From: Episyrphus balteatus | Taxonomy: Eukaryota > Arthropoda > Insecta > Diptera > Syrphidae | Assembly (NCBI RefSeq): GCF_945859705.1 | Contig: NC_079136.1 | Coordinates: 5,001,501-5,065,500 of the forward strand | Length of the DNA: 64,000 bases | Direction: 5' to 3' | Shown: one piece after another, positions 1 to 12,300 of the stretch | Layout: every line of letters begins with the position of its first letter | Numbering within the stretch: the first letter of the stretch is position 1 | Program-made: the position numbers and the translations under genes | The notes under the pieces: generated by a model | The model's input: the letters and a program-made list of their open reading frames with translations, nothing else | Databases searched by the model: none | Told to the model about the DNA's origin: nothing

Positions 1-57
1 TTTTTTTGTTTAAGTTTAAAATAATTTTATTTTTTAATTTTTTTTTTTTGAAAACGA

Positions 58-380
58 ATGAGTCTGAACCATAATCAAACATCAGCAACAACAATGTCGC
101 CCTCCTTTAATCGATCGTCGTCGTCAATATACGGATCGGTGGGTCCGCCACCGACCGGAGGCTCTCTGGCTGAGCATCTGGCGAGCACACTGGCGCCCAA
201 CGCCAACCCCACCACCGACTTTAATGTAACGCAGAGCGTGGCGGACGGCAGCGACGACAACGAATGGATCGATAGCGTCATGCTGACGTTTAAGGCATCT
301 TTGATGTTATTTATAATGGTTGCCGCTATTTTTGGCAATTTACTTGTAATTATTTCTGTGATGCGAAATAGAAAATTAAG
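58..380 (+). CDS. Octbeta2R: Octopamine receptor exon 1: N-terminus and TM1
   Basis: Encodes residues 1-107 and two bases of Arg108. TM1 spans about residues 80-101 and includes the GN of IFGNLLVI. The donor is AG|GTAAAA at 381. An in-frame TGA at 49-51 rules out a longer uninterrupted N-terminus. Two starts are possible: the ATG at 58 (weak context, C at -3) and the ATG at 94 (Met13, A at -3 in AACAATG), which has the better fly-type context. GC content is far above the flanking T-rich DNA. Upstream 5' UTR and promoter lie outside the window. Intron 1 (381-625, 245 bp) is poly-T rich and otherwise empty. Confidence 0.88.
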
Positions 381-3300
381 GTAAAACCTAATTGAAAAAT
401 AAATATTTTTTTATTTTAACATTTTTTTTTTTATAATTTATTTTTTTTTTTTTTTTTTCAATTAAACGCGACTTGACTTTCCAACGCGAATAAAAATAAT
501 TAAATTTGTGTTTACACTTTTTGTTTATTTTTAGTAGAGATGAGATATATTTTTTTTTTTAATTTTTTTTTATTGAGTGGAAACAAAAAAAAAATAAAAA
601 TAATTATATTTTTGTTTAATTTCAGAATCATTACAAATTATTTTGTAGTCTCCTTAGCAATGGCCGATATTATGGTTGCAATAATGGCCATGACATTTAA
701 TTTTAGTGTTCAAGTAACGGGAAGGTGAGTTTAATTTTATTTATTTTTTTTTTTAATTTTATTTATAAATTAGCAATTTTGTAGATTTATTTTAATGTGA
801 TTTTGAGTAAAACACATTTTTTGTGTATGGAATATAAATTTAATATGTTTTTGAGATACACACAAAGTGGTGGAAATGATTTTTTGGTTTTTAATGGCGG
901 GATATACATTATAAAAAAAAATTATTATTTTGTGAAGATAATAAATAAAAATGATTCTTTGTTTGTTTAGACAGCATATAAAATTTTTGATTTTTTTTTT
1001 TTGTGATATTCATGAATTTAAGGCTTTTTAATCCTTGATGGGATTTATTTGAACTGTTTTTTTTTTCTCTTTCTTGGAAAATGTTTTTTTGCTTGTGTGA
1101 CAAGTTGATACATAAATATGAATTTATATGTTATCCAGTAAAAGCTTTTGATCTTGATTTTGATCAAAGATGAATTTTTATTTATTTTTGTTTCATAAGT
1201 TTCAAACAGTAGTCGTTTAGAATTTGTTTTTTTTTTCTACTAAATCATATTTAGCGACGAGAGACGATCTTTGATTCCTTGATGATGGGAATATTTGGTA
1301 CTAATACAATACCATTAGATTTAAATTTGTCTTTTAATTTGAAAATGATAGGAAAATAAGGCAAGAAAATTAGCTTAAATTTCATTTTGATTGTCGTATT
1401 TAAACACTCAAGTCAATTTAATTATAAGTTTAATATAATCAAAAATTTGTTAATAGAATAGGTAAAGAAAAATATTTTGCAAAACAAATTTTATTTTGAG
1501 AATTTTTAATTGAGTTTTAAGAAAACTAAATTGAGAGTGAAAACATTTTTGTTTCGTTCGTTTTTCCAAACTTTTTTTAAACCTTATTTAGGCTTTTCAA
1601 CAAAATATGCGATTTAGTTGTTTGTATAATACCTATAGAATTTTTCAAAAACATTGGAGCTATTTTTTAAATATTTGTTATAAAAAATTAGGACAAATTA
1701 AATTTTTAAACATAATAAAAAAATTTTAATGCTCTTAAAAAATAAATATTTCAAAAGTAGGTCTTAATTTTCGGCACTACACATATGTGCCCTTAATTAT
1801 GAAAGTGGACTAAGTGACTCCTAAAAAAACCATTAAATCTAGCATAAAAATAGTTATTATTTAAGGGGTAAAGTTAATTTTAAATCAAAATTGCAGTAAA
1901 TAAACTTCTATATTGCTCCTTCAGTGGTTTCAAAAAAGAAAAACAATTAAATCGATATAATAAAATTATCAAGTAAGTTTTTCTTCAAACAATGCAAAAA
2001 GTGACTTATTCCACTTTCATAATTATGGGCACATATTCTTGCACTAGCCATTTTTATCGTATTTCCTATAATCGTAATGTCATGTTTGATTTGTATTTCG
2101 AGTTTGATTCACCTTCATTATAATGTTGATATTTTTTTTGTACAAAAGAAAAATATTTATCCTATAGGTTACTAATCGCGAAAATTTCGGTTGCACTTAA
2201 AATTAAGAATCAATTTATATATTATTTTTTTTGCGGTTATAAAACTGATTGCGTACCTACATAATTTAGCTTCAGCTTAAGAAATTAACAAAGACAGATC
2301 ATTCCAGGGACAAATCTGGGTCACTGTGGTGTATGAGTAACATTTATTTTGTGTAGAGAAACTTAGAGAGTTAATAAAAATTTACCATCACTTGCCAAAT
2401 AATAATTAGTTGGCAGCAATTTTAGATATTTTCTAAAACATTATGAACTGCACGCAGCATTCTTTCTAAATTCATTCCTGGAAATTAAACTACAAAAACT
2501 GTAAGAAATAAGATGAGAAAAAAATGTTTAAATGACTGATTGAAGGGGGCGCTCAGAGTTCAGAATGGATCTCGGCGTCAACCAATAATTCTCTCCTGAA
2601 TTTTCAGTTTTCTAACCAGTTCGATATCGCTGCAAAGTCCGTATAGCTCGTGGTTGTAAGTTCTCCCCAACTCTCATCTCTGCCGACGCCGATGCACACT
2701 TGACGGAACATTATAACTCGAAGAATATTTCTTTCAAAGAAATCCAAAAGGTTTTCATCCGCTCTTGTCAATGTCTATGCATTCACCCGACACAGCAGGA
2801 CTGGGATGATAAAAATCTTGTATGGGGCTTCTTTGGTTCTTTGAGACAGGGTTTACGGCTTAAGAACGAATTTATACTGGAACCCAAATAAGTGTAGGGG
2901 AGAGTGGGGCCAAATGTAACACTTTTTTCTAAAATCGATGGTTCTCCTACAAATTTGAAAGTGGGTCAACCAGACCTTTTTTAAATTAAAGACCCATGTT
3001 TTAGCTCCAAGATCCATCATAAAAATTTAGCAAAACATAACGGTTATGTTGAAAAATAAAGCTTCCAAAAAAAAAATCGTGTTGTTTCAACTTACCCCAC
3101 ATACGGGGCAAAGTGTAACACATACCGGGGTAGGTTGTACCAAGAACTAAAAATAAGAGAAAAATACCTTTATTTGTTTATATTTATTTATTTTTAATTA
3201 ATAACAATAAAAACAAACCTCAGTCATAAAATTTTGGTGCAAATTTGTAAAAAGTGGAGCAAATCCAAGATTTCCAGAGAAAATTTGACAGTAGTCTTAA

Positions 3301-6300
3301 ATAAAAGTTATTCGAATTCATAAATTGTTTTATAAGCTTTATGAATTCAAGTGGTGGTTCAAAAATGTGTTTCCAATTTCAAAATAAATACAAATTCAAT
3401 TACAAGCATTCATATTCAGGGTTGTTAATTATATTAGGTAAACAATTTTTCAGTATAGGTAGGTTTTTACATGGTACAACTTGCCCCGGAAAAATGTTAC
3501 AACTAGCCCCAGCATGAAATTTGGCACATAAAATCAATTTAAAAAAAAAGCGAAACTGATATAGACATAACATATACACGCAATTTGAGCCAAAACACAG
3601 TTGCATATAACAAAAAAACACTTAGCACTCTATCTTTTTCGGGTAAAGAGGTAGACCAAAAATAAAATTTAAAAAAAAAGTTACAAACATGCATTTTTTG
3701 GGCACCACTAGTGTAACTTCTCACCCTGTCGTCTAATCTTCATCTGAAGAAAATGTGCCGGTAGATATGCAAAAATTGAGCATTTTTCTCCTTTACGCGT
3801 TTCTTAATATTGAAAGGAACATCGCTTTTTTTAGCTGTTAATTCTTACCCCTGTTACATTTAGCCCCACTCTCCCCTACAAAGTCTCTGACTACTTCAAA
3901 ATTATATGTGTCCATTGCTGATGTTCTGACCGGGATAGTGATGATGTAGTGTAGATGGCTTTGGTATATTAGCTTTGGTAGCTCTTTAATGACTCCAAAG
4001 ACGAGAGATCAGCTGCTCCTTATAGAACTAAGCTCTAAATAGTCGCCAAAAAGCCCCTCCACCACGTCAAGTGGTACCCCCATGAAAAGCTTTGAAAGTA
4101 AGTTACGCCAACTTTAATTGCTTTAAGTTGCTTCGCTTAGTATCTAACTAAAAAAAGTAAGCGAAGCATCTTAGAAAAATGACAAAAATTAAAATAAAAC
4201 AAGAAATAAATCTAGCTTGCCACAACTAGAAAAAAAAATTTAATTATTATCACATTTTTATAAGAGAATGTTGCTTAACTAAATTAATGTTCATAAAAAT
4301 GCTGTTAGTACCTATTTCAACAAAGTTGTTAACAAAGTTGTTATAAACTTTTTATGAATTTTTTATTTTCTTATTTTCTGGAAAAATATTCAAAACCTTT
4401 AGGAATATAAAATGTTGGCATTTGTTCCTTCACAAACACAACACAACACAACAAAACATAAAAATAAAATTTCAGAATTGAACAGAGCCATTCTAATGGA
4501 CCCATTAAAAATAGAAGAAAAAGCACTTTAAAGTGGACACTAACCTGAATTAGTGATACTGTGTGTCATATTTTCTAATCTACCAGGTAGTAATACTAAC
4601 CACTTAGGCAGAGTGTTAAAAAAGACCCTTTTCTAAATATTTTAAACATTCAAAACAATTTAAACGTATTTTAAGTTTGATTTTTACTTTGCATATACCT
4701 ATCACATAACATAGATGAACTTTGTTTAAAAAAAAAAAAAAAAAACTTAAAATGTTTTGAACCAGACGTTTTCATAATTCGTCCATGTCAGAAAAAATAA
4801 AATAATATTTATTTCCTCCATGCGAAATGTCACAACTCAATAGCACAAGTATCATGATACCCATGATTCACTATAGCTGCATTGAACCAAAAACAACTTT
4901 GCTTTGATTGCTTCACAATTGATTGCATTTTGTCGTTTATTTTTTTTTTTCATTTTGTATTATTTTTTACTCGCAAACTGAATGCACGAATAGTTATGAC
5001 ATGAATCAGCTATATTATTGTCACTTAGTGCCAATAAAATATCTAAATTCCATATCAGTTGTCACTGGCTGTGTAATTTTCCAACTTACCAAGTCAACTG
5101 CAGTTAGTGTATGCTTTGATTGAATTACATTTGTGTGAGCGAAAAGGTTAAGGGGTGCTTCACTTTGTGCAATATTTAATTTCTTTATTTATTATTTTTT
5201 TTTTTTTTAATTTGACATAATGTCGTGAATATTTATATCTGCACACATTCGTAAACATCACTTAATTTTATTAAACGAAAACGTTCATGAAAAAAAAAGT
5301 ACTTTTTTGGATTTGTTTTGAAAATTGCAATTAAAAGTAATTGATTACTTCAATTCAGTTCACTTCACTTCACCACCATCAGAAGGGAGAGAAATTCAAT
5401 ACTAATAGTTATTAAATTTTTTTCTGATGGGCCTTCATGAAAAAAAATACCATGTAATTTTCATACTTTATATAAGAGTAGAAATACAAAAAAATATGAT
5501 GAGTTTGCTGATTCCCTAAAGTCAATGAAATCGTTTCCTGATGTTAGCTTGTTTATGGGTTTCAAAGCCATGAAAAAAAAAAAACATTTTATTGGTGCTG
5601 CGTTTGATACTGATTCTATAGACTTTTACATAAATAAAAAAGTTCAAACAACAAGTAAAACGAAAAAAAAAATAAAAATTGCTAACATGAGTTGAGTGAA
5701 TTGAAAACATTTATACTCGTACTCTGCTGAGTTAAATCGATTACTAAAACGGTTTTTTATGCCGAATTTCCAATGAAATAATTCTTGTGATGAAAAAGTT
5801 TTTGGTCAAAAACAAGTATTTAATGGATTTAATATTAATGAGAACTTTGAAAATGTTGTTTATTTTTTTTGAAATTTATAAATCACAGAATTTTTTTTAA
5901 TTAAAATAAAAGCAAACTTATCACAAAATCAAAGGTTGCCAAAGCACACAGAAATAGTTTCATGAATTTTTTTTTATTTATTTTTTTTTTCAATTTCAGC
6001 AAAAACAGTAGAAGAGCTCTGTTCGCAAAAAAAAAAGCTTTATAAATTTCTAATAGCAAAATCAGGAAAACCTCGTAGTTGAACTGTGCAAACTTTATAC
6101 AGCTATTGCTTCAAAAAATATTATAAAAGCGGACAAAATTGACGAATATCAAAACTCACTCAGTGTCTATTTATGCTAAATTGCAGTTAACCAAGCTATT
6201 CCCGACAAACAATTTTGGTTCTATAAAGCTTTACAGATGAAATTGTTGCTTCTGTAAAGCATTATAGAAGTAAAATTGTAAGTAGGGTTGCGTATATTTA

Positions 6301-9300
6301 AATTAGTTGATTTAGAATGGTTTGTTAAAAAAGAGTTTAATAGGTGGAATTTCGCTTTGAACTTTTTTTTTTTGGAAAACATGCTTACCTATTTATTTTC
6401 AAGAATAAATACATTTCATAAGCTTTTGATTTGTTATAAAACATTAAATTTTACATAAAATACATTTCATAATAAAATTATATTTCAAAGTTTTTGGTTT
6501 AAAAATTGCAGCACTCCAAATTTTGATATGTTCCCTAAAAGTATGCAATTTGAATGTAGTTTCTTAGCAGTGAAGGACACTGTTGTATTGATGTATCAAA
6601 CCTACTGTTTTTAATACGTTTTAAATGTCGGGTTTGATCTTTCTTAATGTGCCTAGTCAACAAATGGTGTCACTTAATTGCTTAGCCCCTTGACTTAACC
6701 CTCTGTCGGATCACAGGTGCGAATTTGGCAGGACAAAAATAAAAAGTGGTCACAAAAAAGTGTCTTTATAAGGGTGAAAATAAATTTTTTTGGAATTATG
6801 AATACAATATTCGAATTCCTCGAAAAATTCTACATCAATTTGATGTGTGAATCTTTATAAAATAGTGAGACTGAAAAAAGTTCTAGTGACAAGAAAAAGT
6901 ATAAACCAAATTCGCAAAAGAGAGGTGTGCCTGCAGAGGGTTAAAATGACTGAAATTTGGCTGCGTTTCGAGGCAGATTCTCTCTTTATTTTCCCGAATT
7001 ATTTTCCGCTCCACGCACAGCTTCGCTCTCTACCCTTGATGCCATTTGATGGGTTTACATTTTCTAATTTTGATGTCATACTCCACGGTATACCTACCTT
7101 TATTTCAAGACTGCGCCGAGTACCTACACCACTTACCACAAACAAAAATAGTATTGGTGACAGTATGCAGCCCTGTCTGACTCTACGTTGGGCTTAAAAT
7201 TCATCTGACAGTCTAAAGATGTTGGCATAATCTATTATGGTTTCAGGCTTCAACCAACAAGCTTTTCCAGCTTTTCTCGAAACTAAGGAAATACTCTCGA
7301 TTTTGTAATGTTTCATTTGCGAGAACAACTGTTATTTTCTTAATTTGCTTCTACCTACCATTTGAATTGAGGCCTTAGGGTATCCTTTTATTTTTAATTT
7401 TTATTGTTGCCTCTCCATTGTCAGGAAAAAATAACTAGCCGAGTCGAATTAAACATTTCAAATGGAAAAAATTAGATCGTGCAGTTTTTTTTCATAGGAC
7501 GGTAGAGGGGATCACTGAGAGATTAAAACCAGTTTTTTCGGGAAAATCGATCTTGAGCCAAAGCCGCCATCTTGGATTAAAGGTAAAACACGTTTTAGTG
7601 AATAACTCGGCCATTTTTGATTTTTGACAAAAATTATATGTATGTGTAAAACTTGTAGAAAATTTCATTTTCTATAACTTTTATCTTAATAAATTTTTCT
7701 ATATGACCCATATTTTTCGAGTTAATTTGAAAAAACCGTACCTATTCTCATTATTTTCACTATAAAGTCTAAAAACTAATTTTCGATGAAGTGCTTTTTG
7801 ATGTTTAATCAAAAAAAAAAAAAAGAGGTTGTCTGTAAAGCTGGTTTACGGACGATAATTTTACATGATAACGTCGTAGGAAAACAGGTTGTGTGCTTTT
7901 AAAATGAGCCATTTGAAGAGTTTATTTATTTCAAACAATCATAATTTACAAGAAAAATCTAAAAAAAATACCTTTTTTCTTTTCTCATTATATTAATTTT
8001 TTTATTTTAAAAGCTCACAAAAAAAATTATACCATTAAAAAGCCAAATATTTCTTCTAAATAATAAAACCATTTTTAAATTTTTACAATGAGCAAAAAGT
8101 ATTAAAATACCTAATTTATTGAAAACAATAATTTCTTATGAAAAAAGTGAAAAAATCACTTCACACAAAAACTCATTTTTTTGATACAACAACCTATAAT
8201 AAATTTTATAACACCTGAAAGCCTATTGCTTCAGCTCAAAATATATATAGATCATGCCTATTAGACATCTACAAAGAGAGCTAAAATTTTTTGAACTCGA
8301 TCAAATTTCATTAAAAAAAGCAAAAAAAAACATGTAAATTTATCTTCTCACGCTATTAAATCCATTTTTTTCAACAATCTTTACAAATTTTTACATGAAA
8401 TTTCATCAAAAAAAGCAAAAAAAAACATTTATTTTTATGTTCTCATGCTATTAAATGAATTTTTTCCCTAAAAACCTATAAAAAATTTTATACCATGTGA
8501 AAGCTTATTGTTTCACCTTTCAAATGACATATCAATCTCATTTTAAAGATGCCTACAAGAGAAGTTAGAATTTTTTAAAGTCAACCCTGTGGAATTTCCA
8601 GACTGAGATTACGGTACTTCCCACACAGGTGGCTGTTCATGGCGCAACAGATCTCCACTGGTGGTTTGAGGTTTTTCGCAAGTTTCTTGATTTAACATTG
8701 TGTGGCTTGTTGTTAGTCTAGCGTTATGTGTGATATACCAAATGAAAGGTAGTTGTATCAGAATGCTCATAAATATTTAATCAAATTTCTATCTGCTTTT
8801 GGTAAAAAGTTATAACCTGTTGAATTCTAAAATTTTATTTTACCGTTATCTCAAAATTGTGTTTACGAAAATGATTAAAATTTCGCACACATATAGTCGT
8901 GATCATGGTCTATCATTACTCCATATATAATATTAATCTATCTATTAAAGAAAAAAAGATAAAAATAAAAAACGGTGAAAATGGGTTAAAAACGGCCAAA
9001 AAACCTGTTTTTTTTAAATTTATTTTTCTCCGTATTCAGTCAAAACTCTTTTAACGATTACAATTTTTTGCATATGTATGTGCATTAATCAGCCCTACAT
9101 GTCCTATATAACTTGAGATTTTTTGATCGCTCCAAAATAAAGCTAAAAATCAAAAACTACCCAAAAATACCCCTAAAAAAGTAGGTATTTTTCAAAAATT
9201 CATATTTCAAAACGCAGAGTGTTGGAAAAAAATCCGTATAAAACCCCTAATTTTTTTTTCTTTCATCTTTCACTTGGCATCTTTAGAATTGTCAAAAAAA

Positions 9301-12300
9301 ATTTCCCCTACCCATAATCAACATTTTGTCATACCCACAACACCTGATAGCGGAGTTCCAGAATTTTTTAGATTTTTTTTTTAAATGCAGTTATCCATAA
9401 ATCAGTCTCTTCTATCTATAGCAAAAAGAATCAACTCTCTACAACCACGCGTTTAGATTTTAGCGCAAATTTCATCTTTCCGTTTTACCCCTGTTTACCC
9501 TATTAAATGACGGAATTTTTAAAAATCCTTCATTTGGATTAAGCTTTAGGTTATTATCTTTTAAATAAGCTATAAGAGATTTTTGTATCTCTAATAGTTT
9601 AGTTTTAATTTTTAATTGAAATTTTTAGCCGCACTGCAAAAGTGCGAGAGTGGAACGGGAGAAAATGGCGTCACTTTTTTGTGGTGGCTGCCATGGTTCA
9701 TCGATTTATAAGACGTTATCACGTCAAAAATACCTTTTTCCTCAATATGTTGCTTTTTAAAATCCAAATCAGGAGTTACAAACTTGAATTTGGATAAAAA
9801 AAAAATCATTCATTATTATATGTTATGTAGGTACTACCTATTCTTTTGAGATATCATAAATTTCCCTTTCCAATATCTTTGAGAAAAAAATTAATTTTAT
9901 TTTGAAAAAAAATGTAGATACCTATATTTAGAACGATCAAATATTGCATAAGATTTGCAAAAAAAAAAAATTAAGGTGGTGTAATTCGACGTCAAATGTA
10001 CCCAAAAAACCCATTTTTGACCTTTTAATATTCAAGTATTTCAAAAACGTCACGTGCCAGTGAAATTTTAACTTCGGATTCGGACTCAGCACACAAAAAT
10101 CCTTGAGAAAAGTATAGTTTGGTTCTAGCTCTATTTTCGTTGCCGACCAGTGTTATAAGTTGCGTCACAGTACTGTAGCCAACCGTGAAGAATTTTGTCT
10201 TACTAGTTAGCCTTGAGCATTGTTAATGAATCTTGGCAAACAAATATCCTGAACATTTCTCATTGATTGTGGCATGACGATAGTTCAGGAAACAACCCCG
10301 TACTGAATCTTCTACTTAATTCTCGTTCTTTTTCATTCTCCTCAATTGGAATTTGGGAAACGTAATAAATTCTTAAGTGCAACTTGATTGATGTCGATCG
10401 TTCTTTACACTATCTGCCTTAAAATAATAATTGTAGAAATACATGGTGTAATAAAGAGAACTCTCAATCGCTAAATCGTTAACCCTCTTCTGTCAACTTT
10501 TAATGGAAACTTACGACCCTGGTCGAAAAAGGGCACCAACATTTGACTGTTTTCAATTCCTTTCCTTCGGCCAACTATTTGATTGACAACCTGCATGCAT
10601 AAATTATTTCTCTGATGAGCTATTAAAACTATTGAGACATCAAAAAAAGTGATCTTAGTTCATGTCCTTTTAACTCTTGAACTTAAATGCGCTTTAAAAT
10701 TGCTATAAATTTTCAAGACGAAAACGTTTTAGTTACTTGATCTAATGATTTGATTTTATTTCGTTCCGTTTTTCTTCCATTTTTTTCTGACACATACGAT
10801 GTTCAATTATTGTCAAATTTATATTATATTAGATCAAATCTTCCAAGCACGTTCGTCTACCGCAAATATATTCTACTTTAACGCCAATTGCAGAGCACTA
10901 TTTGACGATGGTATAGATAAAGAAGACCAACCATAAAAACATCGAAGACTTTTTTCTATTGATGAGATAGTTTTCATTCGTTTTATGACACTAGTCAAAG
11001 AATTCTTAACTCTTTGAGTAAACTTTTATTCGTTATTTTGTCTTCATTGAATTTGGAAAAAAATAACTAAAGAAAAAGAAGAAAACTAAATACGTCGTCT
11101 TCATCGTCGTCGTTCGTCGACTACAGATGAATCCGTTTATCAATGCTACGTGATAATCCCACTGGGAATAGGGATATAGATCCAAAACATCGGGTGAATA
11201 TGTAATTCTATCATAAAAATAAGAAAAATATATAAAAAGTCTGTCTTGGCAAAAAAAAATTATATCTTCGTATCTTCGAAGAAACGAAGACAAAGTTCTT
11301 CAAAGTCAACTTGGTATAGTTTTTTCTTCATTTCTTTTTTTTTTTTTTCGTAGGAAACATTTCAATATTGCAGAAGAAATTGAAATCGTTAGTATATAGT
11401 TGCTTATGGTTGGTTTGAGTTAAAAAAAAAAAACGGAAGAAACGGGAAACTGATGGTAGAAAGATGTGAGATGTACGATAACCCAATGGCAGTTTCTTAG
11501 CAAAGCACTCGAGTTTATTACTGGAAAACTTTTATTGAATAAAATAATAGACGGAAGCAATCCGTCGCGAATCCTGTGTACGATTTTCACTAAATTTATT
11601 GGTATTTTTGTTGAATAATTCGTTTGGTGTTGGAAATAAATAATTTTTTTTTTTTTTTTCGATAAAATTCGATGGCATTGCGATGAAACTTTTTTCTTGA
11701 GGGAAATTATATAATTTTGAAAGATTTATTGAATTGTTTTTTGTCTAGACCTTGAATATTAAAATGAGGATTAACAAATCAATAGGATTTAATTTACGAA
11801 ATAGGAAGGCTTATCTACCAAATATATGCGAAAGTTTTTAAGATGATTACTTTTTTGTATTGTTTTTTACTATCAATAAATCACTATTGCTTAGGACCTT
11901 AGGTCAAAGACCTCTTGTTTGAAAAGATTTTTGGTCAAGTACTAAAGGCCCCCAAGATTTTCCAAGTCGGTAAATAAGTCGGCATATCACTTTTAATTTC
12001 CAATGTCTCAAAAAAAATTATCCGAGATTTCTTGAGGGTATTATTGCCGTGTTTTGAAGCTTTCTGCTATAGTACAGGTAAAATAGGCATTAAAAAAAAA
12101 ATGGTTACACTCATTAAACTTGGCAAAAAATTTGCTTTTGGGATAATTAAGAGCCAAGGATAAAAAAGTCTATACAAAAAAGTTGGGTGTTTTTTCGCGG
12201 ACAGTTTATAAAAACTCTTTATTCTTGCTTTCTATTCCAAGTTCAAAGTTTCCACCAAATTTCATTACGGTGGCCCATCATTTTTGTTTTCATTAAAAAA

